Positions 23,620 through 37,088 are shown, counted from the stretch's first letter. The stretch: DNA of 64,000 nucleotides from Thamnaconus septentrionalis (GCA_009823395.1 CM020508.1:2557515-2621514), one strand, 5' to 3'. The notes: generated by a model from the sequence alone, not told the origin. A program made the numbers and translations.

Positions 23620-23735
23620 TATATATTTTCTTCCTTTGAGGAACATGTGAAGCAAAAGGCATGTGTTAAAACGGCAGATTATGTGTGATTAGCATGATTC
23701 GCTCTCTACACGGGGCAGATTGAGGAGCCATCTGG

Positions 23736-23760
23736 GCGACGGCGGCGGCGGCGGCGGCGA
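23736..23760. repeat. (GGC)7
   Basis: GGC run bounded by GAC units. Confidence 0.92.
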
Positions 23761-24104
23761 CGGAGGTGGTCCCTCAGACTCCTGCTGCTAACGAGTTGGA
23801 CGCCACGGAAAAAGAACAACCGGCAAGTTGTCCCTGCGAGGAGGCGAGGGAGCGAGCGAGACTTTCCTCCGTCCACCCAACTTCCTGTTCCCAGCGTCTT
23901 TTGCGGAATAAAGGACAGGGGAAGACGATCTCCCGCGCAGCCGCGGTCTTTGTTAGAGAAAATTCCAATACACCACCCCCCCGACCCCGCCCCCTTTCCC
24001 TTTCCCCCCTCCCCCCTTCCTTCCTTCCTCGCCGCCGCCGCTGCCGCGATCAAAGTGGCCATCGTCTCATCGTCGTCTCTCACCTTCGCCGACGATCTGA
24101 TGAG

Positions 24105-24360
24105 GCTGAAGTCGACTGATAATCACATCAAAAAGGTGCCGCGTGTCACCGCAGCAGATTTAAATAACAGGGCTGGGGGGATGTTGGCGGGGGCGGGGGG
24201 GCGATGCGTGTGTGGGGGTGGGGGCCACATTTGCATGCGTCCGTGCGGCGGGGCTAAGAGGCTAATGTCGTCGAGTGCGCAGCGCCGACGCGATTTAATG
24301 TAATCTGTCATGTCATATGCTAATCTTCCGTCCTCGCAGAAACATGCAGCACATTAGCGG
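24105..24360. other. Candidate conserved noncoding element
   Basis: TGATAATCACATC, GATTTAAATAACAG and TCATATGCTAATCTTC lie in a repeat-poor stretch. A splice-like pair on the minus strand (24084-24115) was considered and rejected as an exon. Confidence 0.35.
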
Positions 24361-25839
24361 CCCGGCAGAGGATTTTTTTTTTTTCTTTCTTTCTTTCTTT
24401 CACGTCACCGCCGCCGTGAGTCAGAGGTGGAGCGGCGAGCGGCGCGGGATTATTGACGCGAGGCCTCTCGCCTGACATTTCATTCGACGCGTGCCTGTGT
24501 TTTATCTGGCGGTAATGCCAAGAAAGACACAAACAGCCGCGGACGACGGCTGCACCTGTCGACGAGGAGGCCGCCAGCGTCACGTGGCCGAGGATTCTGA
24601 TTTCTTTTGCGGGGGAAGATTCTAAGAACTAAGCTACGGGCTCTGAGTGCTGAAGAGGAAATGTGAATCCACGCTAAAAATCTGTGCTACTTCCAATAGC
24701 CACCAAGCAATTGTGATTTTATGCTAATTATTTTAAAGTGCGGCACAGTGACTTCAAATTTCGTGGCCTGCCTTCTTAGTTTGGTTGTACAGGAAACTGT
24801 ATTAAGACAATAAAAGTCTTGAATCTTGAAATTTAAAGTTGGACTTTGATGAGCAGTTTTCTATTTAGCGTTAGCTTGTCAACTGTGTCATTTGTTTGTT
24901 TCATTTGCCTGGATCAAATATTTTTAAAATACTGATTAACAAAAAATTCACCACCATAACTAAGATCACATTGAAATCAGGTGAAGAGCTTTTCCAGCAT
25001 GAACAGTGACAACAGGGGGCGCTGTCAATTCAGTTCCTCAGCTCCTCAGCGCTGCAGTGTTTGACACGGTGGAACATCGCTGCTACTGCAGCTCCTTCTT
25101 AAGTTTCCACTCGGCGCCATGTGACGTGTTTGAAGGGAGCGTCAGCGGTTTGTGGCTTTTTGTGATAATTCTTCCCTCCCTCCCTTGTAATCACATGAAG
25201 CGGCTGCATCAGGAACTGAAACAAACCTGCTGCGTCCCATCTGAACGCTGAACTTTACTTTGTTACCTTTGCGGTTGTTGTTTTTTTATTTTTTGTTTGC
25301 TTGTTTTGGGTTTTTTTTTCTGCTTTCCTGCACTTTAGAAAGTGCAGCTTCCCCCAGCCTCTTCCATCATCGCGGCTCGGTGCACACGGTGGGAGGAAAG
25401 GAGCTAAATTTGGTCACGAGCGGCCGCCAAAATACCAGCGAATGGGAAAAATAAATGAACGGGAGGAGAATGTCAGGTGCGAAGCTGTGAGGGAGGACTT
25501 TGGAGGTCTGACAAGACACAATTACAGCCGGCCCCCCGACTGAGGACCAGGATGTGGTATTTTCATGTTGGGCGGCGGGCCTGCAGCACGCTTTGATCCG
25601 TGTGGAGGAGGTGGAGGGCTTTGCGGCGGATTCTGTCTTTTTTTTTTTTTTTTTTGCGCCGCTGATACGACGCGGGAATGAATGTCAGGACCTCCGACGC
25701 TGCACACGAGCCGCGACATCTGGAAAATGAAAAAACATACGCACGGCCTAGAGAATCGACCCCTGGTTTGTGCTGCGAACTGCTGTGAAAAAAAATATAT
25801 ATATATATTTATATGTTTAAAAGCAATCCTCCTGCAGTC

Positions 25840-26055
25840 GCTTTTCACAGTCAAAACATCCCAATTATTCCTCCATATACTGTTTATGCTCTCATCTAAT
25901 AACCCTCCCAATTATTCATACCCTGCAGACAGCCTGATGAATTGCCCATGGTAATTAAAATGATTAAGTGAGAAGTGCAAAATGGTAATTTATCTTTGCG
26001 TGAAAGAGTTAAGTAAACCTGGTTATAAAACTCGCCTAATTAGCTGTCGTGAAAA
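25840..26055. other. Candidate conserved noncoding element
   Basis: GGTAATTAAAATGATTAAG, GGTAATTTATCTTTG and CCTAATTAGCTG give three homeodomain-type clusters in about 100 bp. No coding frame. Confidence 0.42.
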
Positions 26056-26949
26056 AAATGGAAAAGAAAAAAAAAAGGGGGGGTGGGGGTCGGATGGGAG
26101 GAAACAGGAAGTGACTCCGTAGCCATCTTGACCAACTTGGCCTTACTGAACATCGCAGATGATGATGACACACGTGACGACACACCTTTGCTTAATTTAA
26201 TGGTTCAAGTTGTGGGTTTGACGCTGCGTGGCGACAGCGCGGCCTTCGAGCTTTCAGTTCCGATCAGTACAGTGTGAAACTGAGCCACACCCTCAGCCTT
26301 GCTGAGTGCTTTCCGCTCCAGATTTAGTCCAACTGGTCACGTGACTGTGTACGTCAAATATTTACTTTGCAACTTTTGCAAAATATTTTGATATTGAAAC
26401 GGCTGGAAGAGGTCCTGGCGAGCGCCTGCAATCTTTTCAGTGGCATTTGAGGCTCTACCCCCCCCTAATTTCCATTACTGTTTTTCTATCGCACAATTTA
26501 GGTTTTGCATATTTCTAAGAGTGATACAGCGAACGACTGGAGGCTTTTCTCTGCAGCTGATTGGCCGTGGAGACGGTTAGGTCGTCAGAAATTGCACTTG
26601 ACGAGGAATGTCATCATCTCCTTTGTCCAAGGCTGCTCAAATCGTGGTCTAAATAAGCGTTGAAATCCCAAAGTTTAGAACATTATTATTTTTTCCCATC
26701 TTCTCAGCCTCGCTTATGTTTCTCTGGAAGTCCGTCTCCATGTCGCCTTCACCGCCTCCCTCCACTCCCCTCCCTCCCGCCGCTGCCGCCGCCGCCGCCG
26801 CCTCTCTCTGACATGAGAGGGCGGCGGCGGCGGCGGCCGACAAACAACATGTCCGGGGCTAAAGCGGACACGCGTGCACGTTAACCTTTCCCAGCGCCGG
26901 CTGTTCCAGCGAGGCTCCGTCCGTCTGGGCAGCTTGTGACACGGCACTC

Positions 26950-27330
26950 GGGGGCACATTTCAAATATGATTTGAGATGATTGAAAGCTTTTTGATTTAA
27001 AAGTGTATTCTCTTAAGCTAAGTGCTCTCAGAGGCCATCAAGAAAATTTAATTGCCTCACTTAGAGAGGCGGGGGAGAAAAAAAAAACAGGTTTTCTGCC
27101 TCAAATGATATCAGATCTTAACGTCTCGATAGAAACACATGGATTTGGATGGTCGACCGGGCGCCTAATGTCATTGGGAAATGCAATTTTCTGATGGCAT
27201 TTCCTACGTCTGTCCGAGCAGGAGCACAAGATTGATCAAAATCTTAATGAGCCATTTTCAGAAGTGGACTTTGGCTTCGGCCCGGCGGCGGAATATGGAG
27301 CCAAATGGCCATGAATGTTGACCTTATAAA
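26950..27330. other. Candidate conserved noncoding element
   Basis: A long non-repetitive AT-rich block with ATTTAATTGCC, GGAAATGCAATTTTC and GATCAAAATCTTAATG. A (TA)29 tract bounds it on the right. Confidence 0.42.
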
Positions 27331-27335
27331 GGGAA

Positions 27336-27339
<4 letters not shown>

Positions 27340-27398
<59 letters not shown>
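27340..27398. repeat. (TA)29 microsatellite
   Basis: Uninterrupted TA run of about 59 bp, self-complementary. Confidence 0.97.
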
Positions 27399-27402
<4 letters not shown>

Positions 27403-28994
27403 TTGAAAGTAAGACTGACGTGGCTGACGTTCAACCTGCTGCTGGAGGGGGCAGGAAATGAAAACAGAGGTCTGTAAGTTGTGTGTGGTTGCACCTGAGC
27501 AGCGCTGCAGCTCACTGACGGGTTTTAGGTTGTAGCTTAAAACAACAGAATGATTTTTTTTTTTTTGAAATATGAAGAAGTTAAAAATAAAAAAGCAGTT
27601 GAAATTTTGCTGCAATGGAGCAAGCAAAAAGCTAATATGGGCAACTTGATGCTTGGCGTACGACAAACCAGGCTATGCTAACGTTCGCTGCAGCTTTCAC
27701 AGCAATCAGAGAAAACAGCATTTGGATGAGGACTGAAAGCTTCACGTTCTGAGTGCACAGGTGTGAAAAGCGCAGCCACATCTCAGAGGTGTGAAGAGTG
27801 AGATGATACTGTTGACTCACTCCCAAAAAAAATGTACCGTGCACCTTCAACGGCAATTGCTAACGTTAGCGTGCCAAGGGGTTCTTGGCTAGGGCAGCCG
27901 GCCCGATCGTTGTGGTGTGTGTTTTCATTGAATTTATTATCATAAAATATCATTTTTTTTACCGTCTGTATGAAAAAGAGAAGTTTGAAAATGCATCACC
28001 ACCACAGCTGCAGTGAGACTTTGGAGGTATTTTTCAAGCGCGGACAGTGAAGTGCGCTGTAGTGTCGGCCGACGAGGACACGGCAACGTTTTCTAGCGTG
28101 AAGCTCCGCCAACGAACACTCGTCCGTGTCTGATGGAGGGCGAGAAAAAAAAAAAAAAAACGGATTTCCAACGATGCGCCGACTCCAAGTGGATCGAATG
28201 CGAAACACAGCCGGACCTTTTCTCCTGGCAACTGACTCAAAATTTTGGCAACTCGTTTCGTCTGTTTGCCGTCCAACGGTGGCACGAAGCCTGCTGGACA
28301 GGCGGACCAGGAGACAGAAGACGTCCAAAATAATAAAGTCGACGAAAAAGGAAGAGTCCTGGAAGAAAAAAAAAATGCAATGATGTTAACGGTGCCGAAC
28401 GCGGGTCAAGGGGGCGGAGCCTCGACTTCAGAAGCCGTTGATGGCACTTGATGAGCTGATGTGAGCTGTCCATCACAAAATGGCACGCATCTATTTTCAA
28501 AACCTCTTTTGTTTTATTTTTCTCGCCGTTTTTTTTTTTTTTTTTGCTTTGGGACTTTAGTTTAAATGCCTGAAATGAGTTTTAGTTTGTTTTTCTGTTA
28601 GAATTGAATAAAAAAACACAACAACACAAAAAAACAGTGATCATCCCTTATGAGCCATGACAGAAATTTCTCACATTATCTAAACCCAAGACAATCCTGA
28701 TGGAAAATATTTCTATGAAATTAATTTTACATTCAATTCACAATTTCAACGTCCATGTGGATGTAATATAAACCACAGAGAAAACATTTTCAGCACAACA
28801 TCCCATCAGAGAAGTTTTTGTACTTCAAAAACTGCACAAAAAGTTTCGCTTCGCGACACAAAGTGATTTGGAGCTGCTTGTTTTGTTGTTTACCGGCACC
28901 TTAGTAGTCAGATCAGCAGCGGGAGGGGGCGGGGCTGAAGGAGGGTGGAGTGGGGGGAGAGGGGTTGGGGGGGGGCACTGTCCTTGAGGCTTTG

Positions 28995-29200
28995 AAACAA
29001 GATCCATTTAGATTTTATGGCAGAGTAAAAAGAAGAATACAGCCTGTAATAGCTACAGCGGCTTTGTAGATAGCGATCAAATGAAGAGGTCTTAGGAAAA
29101 TAGCTTGAACTCCGACGCTGATTAAGATCCAATTATAGGTTGAGGGGGAGAAAAAAACTCCCCTAATTAACTTTAGGATGGCGCATTTCAGACTCCAACC
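28995..29200. other. Candidate conserved noncoding element
   Basis: CTGATTAAGATCCAATTATAG (two homeodomain-type cores) and CCCTAATTAACTTTAGG lie in unique sequence. Confidence 0.42.
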
Positions 29201-30253
29201 CACTTACCATCATCACCACCACCATCATCATTATTATTATTAGATTTTGTCAAGTCTCCGACTGATGACAATCACACAAAAGACAAATTACCAATGATAT
29301 GTACTTAATGGCAGCCGTTTAATTTTCTGTATTTAAAATCTTTTCTTTTTTTTTCTTTTTTTTTTGACTTGATCCTCACAGATTCTTTGTCAATCAAAAG
29401 TGAAAAATGTGGCCAGAGCCAGTCGTTATTATTCCGCAGACTGGCGGGAATAATTAGCCTGGGACTTCTGTCGGGGGAGAACTTCTGAAAAATTTAAAGT
29501 TGTAAAATAAACACGACGGGATTAAATATGAATGGTTAGCCGACTTTAAACAGTGGGGCGACTTTTAAAAAGGACAATTATATCTCTGGATTACACGGAG
29601 CTGTTACATTTCATTATGTTTGATTGAACGTTAGAGCGCAAAAAGTTTTTAGATTCATACAGATATTCCAAAACTTGCTTTAAAGCAAAGAAAGTGGCCC
29701 GTTACGGCGACTGTCGCTTTAAGATATAAGGATATTTGGTAGCAGTTTTCATAATTTAAGTCACAATCATTTTGATCAACATTTTGAAATTGATTATTTC
29801 GCGAAACCTGTCGGAGGAAACGTGAAGAAAAGAAACTAGATAAAACTGTTTTTCTGCTATTTACGGCCTCACGGTTTGTTTATCCTCGGAGATTTTTAAT
29901 GCATTTAAAGTTAGGAACAACAACAAAAAAAAATATACACATAGAGCAATACAAATATTTCATTGGCTCGAAAAGAAATCTGGCTGCAGGAAACGACGAC
30001 GGTGACTCTGGAAGCGAGTCGGCGATGCCCACCGCCGTGTTTGTTTGCCGCCCAGTTACGAACTGGCCTGATATTCCTGAAACCCAGTCGCCCGCCGCCG
30101 CCGCCGCCGGCGCTCACAGCTGCCCAGGAAATCAGATCAACTATTAGCAGCTGAAACGCTGCGATCTCTTCCGTCTCACTCGAATCAGGAACTTGTTTGC
30201 CTGCGCACAACCTTCAGGAAGAAAAAAGAACGAAGACAAAAAAGAAACCGTGC

Positions 30254-30294
30254 ACGCACACACGCACACACACACACACACACACACGCACGGT
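30254..30294. repeat. (CA)n
   Basis: CA run with CG steps at both ends. Confidence 0.95.
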
Positions 30295-30534
30295 TGTCCG
30301 CCGCCCCGCACACGGAGCGCAATTAAGTCCAGCGTGTGGTTGGCTGAGCTGTTATGTATGAAATCAAATTACCTTCATTAACCTGCCAAGCCGGCCGGAG
30401 GCGCCGCCTCCCTCGCTCGCCCACCGCCCTCCCTCCTCCCTCGCTCGCTCGCCCGATGCCAACCCCTCCACCAAAAAAAAAAAAAAAAAAAGAGGTGCGG
30501 CCCCGCTGAGCTCTGACCCCGCCTCCCCCTTCCA

Positions 30535-30830
30535 AAATTTCCTAATGCATTCAAGCTCATGGAAAGCATTTGCGTGGCCGCCGCCGCCCTTCCTGTGTTT
30601 TAATGTCGCAGGGACAAAAAGAAGACAGAAGAAACTTGGAAAAAAGAAAAAGAAACCAACAAATGCGTCCTGGCTACGAGCTAATTAGCTCCCCCGGCTT
30701 GACAAATGGGCCAGGATCTATGTGCATGCATGCCTTCATGAATAAGCATTGTTTTCTCGCTGCCGCCGCCGCCACCGCCGCTGTGTTTAATTCTGATACC
30801 GATGCATTTATTTATCAGTCATGTGACTCG
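30535..30830. other. Candidate conserved noncoding element with a 14-bp palindrome
   Basis: GAGCTAATTAGCTC at 30679-30692 is a perfect palindrome with a central TAATTA. TGCATGCATGC and GCATTTATTTATCAG follow. Confidence 0.4.
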
Positions 30831-31525
30831 TCGGCGAGCCGGCAAGAGGAGGGGCAGCGATGCCCGTCGTGGTTGACGAGACACTGCCAGAGGAGCATGA
30901 CCTCCCCCCCACCCACCCACCCACCCACACCCACCCACACCCCTCTGCAGTGAGTCGTTCTGGGGAAAGGGGCGGTGTGTGTGTGTGTGGGGGAGTCGGG
31001 GGAGTGATATTTGCAGTGACTGGCTATCAGATGCAGCATCGGAGGTAAGTGATTCTATTTAGATAGATAATAAATACGCGGTCATGGGGAACCCACATCC
31101 CCAAAGCCACATAATGACTTTCTGCTGCGGCTGCGGGGGGGGGGTTGGTTGGGGTAGGGGGGGGTGGAGTTGGGGGCGGGCCTCCCCTCCGACCGATATG
31201 TCACCACTGTTTGCTCACCGTCCTCCTCAGTCGTTTCTGTTTCCTTTTCTCTTTATTTCTTTTCATCACGAACGCCACTTTTTTTTTTTTTTTTTTTCTA
31301 GTGTCGTTTTTTTGTTTTCAGCCCCTCAGTGGCTCCGCCCCCTCGGCTCTAACGGCTCTGTGTCAGCGGCACGCTGAGCCGTTCCTCCTCTCAGCTGTTC
31401 GGAGGGAACCAGGCTGAGGAACTGTGAACAAATGATGTTTTCCAACACGTTTGATGTCAAATATTGATATTGATATTTTAGCTTCAACAAGGCAAGAAGA
31501 AGTAGATTGCTGGGATTCTTTTTGC

Positions 31526-31551
31526 AAAAAAAAAAAAAAAAAAAAAAAAAA
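31526..31551. repeat. Poly(A) run of 26
   Basis: Uninterrupted A run. No adjacent retrocopy recognised. Confidence 0.95.
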
Positions 31552-32286
31552 GGACTGACACGTATAACCCAGAAACTTCATGTGTGTCGATGAGAACATG
31601 AGCCGACCAGTCAGTGTAATTGGCAGTAAAAGAAGGCGGAGTCACAAGCAGCATCTATTTTTCACATTAACAGCCGCCGCAGCAGCAGCAAGGCAGGACA
31701 TGACCTTTGACCCCAACAGTATTTTTTCTTTTCCTCATCATCCTGGACCTCCCGGGTACTTTTCACTGATGATTAATATGATTTTTTGTTTTGTTTTGTT
31801 TTTTAAGGGAAATTCCAAACATCCTGTCTGGAATCTGATGCTCAGCACACAGAGATTCATCAGCTCGACTCACGACGTCACCCCGTCAGCCCACACCCTG
31901 AACAAGGTTTTACCATCTGCCACATTTAGCACGCCAGTAACTACTGTCCTACTGTAACCAGAACTATCCTTTTGAAAAAAAAATAAATAAATCTTTTTTT
32001 TTTTAAATAATAATATATTTGTTTATTCAGGGCATCTGCAGCCTCTGAGTTGTGTGTCGTTGCTGCTGCTGCGAGCGACAGAGAAGCAACACATAAGCGT
32101 GCTTCACAGCGCCGGAGGCAGCGGCGCCACCATCAGACGGACAAAAGAACAAAGTCCCTTTAACTCCTAACAATGTTTTGGCTCCAGTTTTGTAATGACG
32201 GAAACCAAACAAAAGTCTGGATATTGTTATATTTTGCTTTAAAAAAAAAAGAAAAGAAAAGGAACCTTTATTGTGTCTCTTTTAGA

Positions 32287-32310
32287 TTTTTTTTTTTTTT
32301 TTTTTTTTTT
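32287..32310. repeat. Poly(T) run of 24
   Basis: Uninterrupted T run. Confidence 0.95.
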
Positions 32311-32379
32311 GCTTGTCCTTGCTGCTGGTGTGTGTGTGCATGGTAGAAAATCAAAGCCATCCAGCTTGTAAACGCCGAC

Positions 32380-32780
32380 ACATTCCGTCCCATCTCCTGT
32401 TTTTTTATGCATGGTCCCCCATTTGATTAATGATCTTTGCTGCCCGGGAGAGAATTAGAAGGAACGAAACGCGCTTGCTTTCTGTTTGATTTTTAATTTC
32501 TAATTTTTTTTTTCCCCTCGCCGTCTTTTCACATCTGATTTTGACTCCTGGGACGGACGTCCCGGGAATGTCTGCCGACGGGCGGCGTGACGGTAACTAA
32601 AGGAATCCTGGCCGCCGTGTCATTGATTGACTCTAATAGGTTACGGTACCCCCCCCACCATTCCCCCCGCCACCCCGCACTCCGCAATCCCACTCATCAA
32701 TTACTCTCATTTATTTAGTGGAGCATAACTCTATTTGTGAATGAAAACCTTAGTGGGGAGACAAGAAAAATTAGCCGGTG
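32380..32780. other. Candidate conserved noncoding element
   Basis: TTGATTAATGATC near 32420 and CATTTATTTAGTGGAGCATA near 32708 lie on either side of a C-rich stretch. Confidence 0.33.
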
Positions 32781-33210
32781 GGCTCCCAGGTTGTTGGGGG
32801 GTGGGTGTCGGGGGGGGGGGACGGGGGAAAAAAAAGGGGGGAAGAAAATGAGGTGTCTAACCCAAAGTGACATTTACAAATTACCTGTTAATTTCAACGG
32901 GGTTGAGGGATGATGGGAGTGAATTACACTGACAGGAGGCTAACCGGCTAATGAAAGTTGAGTCCCGCCGCGGCCAAACGGACAAACCTGCACTTAGAGA
33001 CGGAGGAGGAGGGGCGTGGGGGGTGTGTGGGGGGGGGGAGAGGGGTCCGCATTCCGTCCACGCCCCGGCCGAGGGAGAGGGGACCGCCCTCCTCCCCGAC
33101 GCCTGTGTCTGCTTTCGGTCCAATTAAGCCGCAGCGCCGGATGATGAATAGTTACAATCAGCCTTGTTTTAGAGGGCCGGCGCTCAGGGAGGACGGCGGC
33201 CGAGCGGCAG

Positions 33211-33240
33211 GGAGAGAGAGAGAGAGAGAGTGAGAGAGAG
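33211..33240. repeat. (GA)n
   Basis: GA run with one T interruption. Confidence 0.92.
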
Positions 33241-33914
33241 GGTCCAGGTGGCGGCGTGCGAGGTGAAGTGGCGAGACTTAACAACGGTGTCACCTTGAAT
33301 CCGTCCCCGCTAATGTCCGACGCCGCCGCCACCGCCAAGGAAAAAAAAAAAAAAACAGGGGAAGTAAAAGAGGTTCCCCCCTCTGAGCAGAGCCAGGAAA
33401 ACTGTGTGTGTGTGTGTGTGTGTCCCTTTACCCCCCCCCCCTCCCCTCTCCCCTCCTCCCGAGCCTCGTCGTGCCCAGAGCAAACATTAAGGCGGGGGAG
33501 AGAAAACAGTGGCAAGTGGAAGCGGGTGACATTTGAATGGAAAACCTCAATAATGGACGCAGTCTCCTCGCAGCAACCTCCATTTAGCCGGCAAGAAAAA
33601 AAAAAATCGTGAAGACGGGATCCCTCAGGTCAATGGAAAACTGAGGACGCCGGTTAATGATGCCTGCACTGACAGAAAACTCCAAAAAAAAAAAAAAAGG
33701 CACGGCGGCAGACGCACGGGGGAGGATAAAAGGCGGCCTCGGCCATTAGCGCCTGAGGGGGAAAATGTACATTTCGGATAGTTTCTCATCGGATTTAAGC
33801 AGCAACTGTAATCCCTGTTTGGTTTTTATATATATTTATTTATTTTTTTTTGGTTGGTTTGTTTGTTGTGTTTTTTTTTTTATCTCTTTCTCAAAGGTCA
33901 AAAGTTTCCTGCAC

Positions 33915-33949
33915 GTGCGTGTGTGTGTGTGTGTGTGTGTGTGCGTGCG
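33915..33949. repeat. (GT)n
   Basis: GT run with GC steps at the ends. Confidence 0.95.
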
Positions 33950-34318
33950 GAGCAGGAGAGACACTGTGGGGGAACCAGAGAGAAGATCAATGAGGAGGGT
34001 CTGCACGTCGTCTGATTTGCCTTGACTGGGAATAGAAAGAAAATAACAACAAAAAAAAACAACCAAAAAGCTCAGGCCAGTCTTCCTCCTGTTGTCGTCG
34101 GGAGGGAAGAAAAAAGAGAAAAAAAAAAACTCCTTAACAATCTCCAGTAGCTGGCCGGACTCCACCCTGACCTCCTTTACTTCCCGTGGCAGCCGAGGGA
34201 GCTAATGAGTGCGAGGCCGCGGCTGAGACCTAATGGGCCTCAGTAGTTCTCGCTCGGGGCTGACTGCTGAAAATGAACATTTAACCACAGCTCCAGTAAT
34301 TGAAAAAATGACAAGCGG

Positions 34319-34354
34319 TGCGCGCGCGCGCACACACACACACACACGCAGAGG

Positions 34355-34394
<40 letters not shown>
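34319..34394. repeat. (GC)6(CA)8 ... (CA)17 compound
   Basis: A GC run passes into CA, then a short GCAGAGGAG break, then CA again. Strong Z-DNA potential. Confidence 0.96.
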
Positions 34395-34395
<1 letters not shown>

Positions 34396-34507
34396 GCGAC
34401 GCAGCAAGCGGGGCCAAATTATGGTGATGATTGGCCACCTCTGGATCAGAGGCGCCTCTCATCGCTGTCACTCACTGCAGCGAGCGGGAGGAGCGTCGGG
34501 ATACACA

Positions 34508-34600
34508 GGAAGGAAGGAAGGAAGGAAGGAAGGAAGGAAGGAAGGAAGGAAGGAAGGAAGGAAGGAAAGGAGGAAGGAAGGAAGGAAGGAAGGACGGACG
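34508..34600. repeat. (GGAA)n, about 21 units
   Basis: GGAA tetranucleotide array over 93 bp with one break (AAAGGAGG) and GGAC units at the end. Confidence 0.96.
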
Positions 34601-34680
34601 GGTCAGAGATGTGGAAGTAAAGTCAATTAAAATGAGAGTGTCGGCCTCTCGTGATGCCTGATATGGAGCAAGAGCAAGCA

Positions 34681-34688
<8 letters not shown>

Positions 34689-34724
<36 letters not shown>
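34689..34724. repeat. (TG)16 then CGCG
   Basis: Uninterrupted TG run. Confidence 0.95.
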
Positions 34725-34877
34725 GATGCAAATGAGACACCGCCGCTGCCATCATCGGTGCGAGGAGTCGGTTCTGTGCTTCTCCCCAAACATTAACTTT
34801 GCTCACAGCTCCACCTGCTTGTCGTGAGTTGACAGTGACTCTGTGGAGGCTGAGAGGGCGACGACAGCGGCCGCAGA

Positions 34878-34903
34878 AGCAGCAGCAGCAGCAGCAGCAG
34901 CAG
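34878..34903. repeat. (AGC)8
   Basis: Triplet run between GC-rich flanks. Confidence 0.93.
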
Positions 34904-34998
34904 GCGGCGTGACGGAGCAGTTCCAAGCCGCTTTCTGCTGCAAACAAACAAAAAAAAATTAAAATCTAGAATCAGAAGTGGGTTTAATTTAGCTTCAA

Positions 34999-35121
<123 letters not shown>

Positions 35122-35979
35122 TCTTATCTTAGTTTTTCTTTCTTTATAAATTTATGAATTAAAATTGAAGCTTTGGAAAACTAACTGCAGATGGCAGCAC
35201 ATTAATCAGCTCCAGGTCCAACTGAGATCATCCTTCAGGGTCTTTACACTTTACCCACACACACCGTCAGAGGTCCATCAGCTTCAGCCCTCACTGCTTT
35301 ATTATGATGATGCTGTGCCACGTGCAGGACGAGGTCAGTGTTTGTCTTCTGAGGGGTTTTGCAGTTACGAAACATATTTACGAGCCTCCAGTTTTTCAAA
35401 GGTCCTCAGCAGCTAAATAAGATGAAGTGATTCATTCTGTTGGACCCTGCTGTATTTACTTCACGTCCTCTATTTTAAAGGCCCAGGGTGGGACACGGTG
35501 TCAATGAAGTGTAATATAATAGAAAGGTGTAATTTCTTTAATTGGGTAAAAAAAAACAACAACAACAAATGTTTAAAACGCACTGTTTCCAGTCTTTTGC
35601 ATCAACCACTTAAGCGTTCACCAGCAGGTGGCTCTGCTCAGGGTTCGATGAGGTCACGATGATGTCACAGATCAAGTGAGACAAACAACGACATCAACGT
35701 CAACGTCAACGTCGCTTGCAGTTTGATTTTCCACCACCAGGTGCCACTGAATCTCACATGCGGGGGCCTTTAAAAGCTGCAGCTGGCAGGTCGTAGCTCC
35801 GCTAACGAGCTAACCTCCGTAGATAAACGTGCAGCACCTTGCCCTGACAAACAGCCGGCGGCAGCGGCGGGCCCCCCCCCCCAACCCCGCACATTATTTG
35901 CGTTCCGACGCTGCGACGTTATCGGCGGCGGACGACAACGACGATGATGTAGCGCCGCAGCGGCGTTGGTTCTCCCGAT

Positions 35980-36150
35980 AAATAAATACGGCTGATTAAT
36001 GCTGAATTATTATCTCGGGCATTAACTCGATTGAGCGTGAGCGCGCCGAGGCCCTGATCAATCATAATAGCTGAGCATTATCTTAAATGTCCGATGGCTA
36101 TTCCATTTATGAATGTTATGCTTGATGGATGAGGCCAATTAACAAAATGT
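35980..36150. other. Candidate conserved noncoding element
   Basis: CTGATTAATGCTGAATTATT, GATCAATCATAATAGC and GGCCAATTAAC in unique sequence, typical of vertebrate enhancer-like blocks. Confidence 0.45.
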
Positions 36151-37088
36151 AATCTCCAAAGAGTCCCGGAGCCGCCGCCACCTCCACCGCCGTGTCGCTG
36201 GGGAGGTTGGACCTTGTTTGCTGTTTTATCTCTCAGCACATTTCCTCCATCATCCGAGTGCCTTGGAGAGGAATTCAGCTTTTCTGAAACAAATGTAACT
36301 TTTTTTTTTTTTGTTAAGTTCTAAATTATTATTCCTTCTTTAATTTTGTCTATTATTTATTCTTGACCTCAGTCAGACAGCCGCTGCTTCACGGTAGTTA
36401 GACCTTTTCCCACTGACTTCAGAGGGAAAAAAGAAAGTGTTAATGCCGAGCTCTCGTTTTTTTCATTCTTCTCCGTCTTGTTTATTGGAAACAAAGAGAC
36501 TTTGTTCCCCCTCCGCTTCCTTCCAAAAATGAAACCTCAGCACGCAGACGGCCGGTCGAGGTCCCCCGCCGTCGCCAGATATGCTGCCTCCGCGCACGCT
36601 CGGATTTCAACAGACAGTCAATTATATATCTGATGCTAACGACCCGGTGAGTCGCGGAGCCAAAAAACGCAGACTTGTCCCAGGTTAGCGACGGCGCAAA
36701 GCATTAATGTCGGCGTGTCGGTAACAAGGGGGCGCCGCAGAGACGCGGGATTGCGCGCCGCGATGACGACGGCCCGCACTGGCCGATCCGGGTCGGGATT
36801 AGCCTCAATCTAAGGTGATAACTGCCCGCAGCGGGACTAAACAGCAGAGTGACACAGCCCTCAGTGTGTAAAGTAGTTTCAATATCATTGTTAACTGTTA
36901 ACTGGACTTCCAACAGACTAAGACAGTCGACCTTGGAACTCGTGCGGGGAGAGCGTTACCGAGTTGAGATGAGGATGAAAAAGATGAAAAAACAAGCTAA
37001 CTAACAAAAACAATCCAAGATAACGTGGACACGGGAAAGTGAGTTGATTTTCTTTGGATGGGAGGGGAAAAGAAAATTCCACTCTTGT

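Noticed and set aside
24084..24115. 32-bp minus-strand segment between TTATCAG and AAG|GTGAGA
   Set aside because: Splice-like at both ends, but too short to judge and inside a likely noncoding conserved block.
31021..31048. 28-bp plus-strand segment between TTTGCAG and GGAG|GTAAGT
   Set aside because: Good donor, but the segment is tiny, on the other strand from the RING-CH exon, and has no flanking coding signal.
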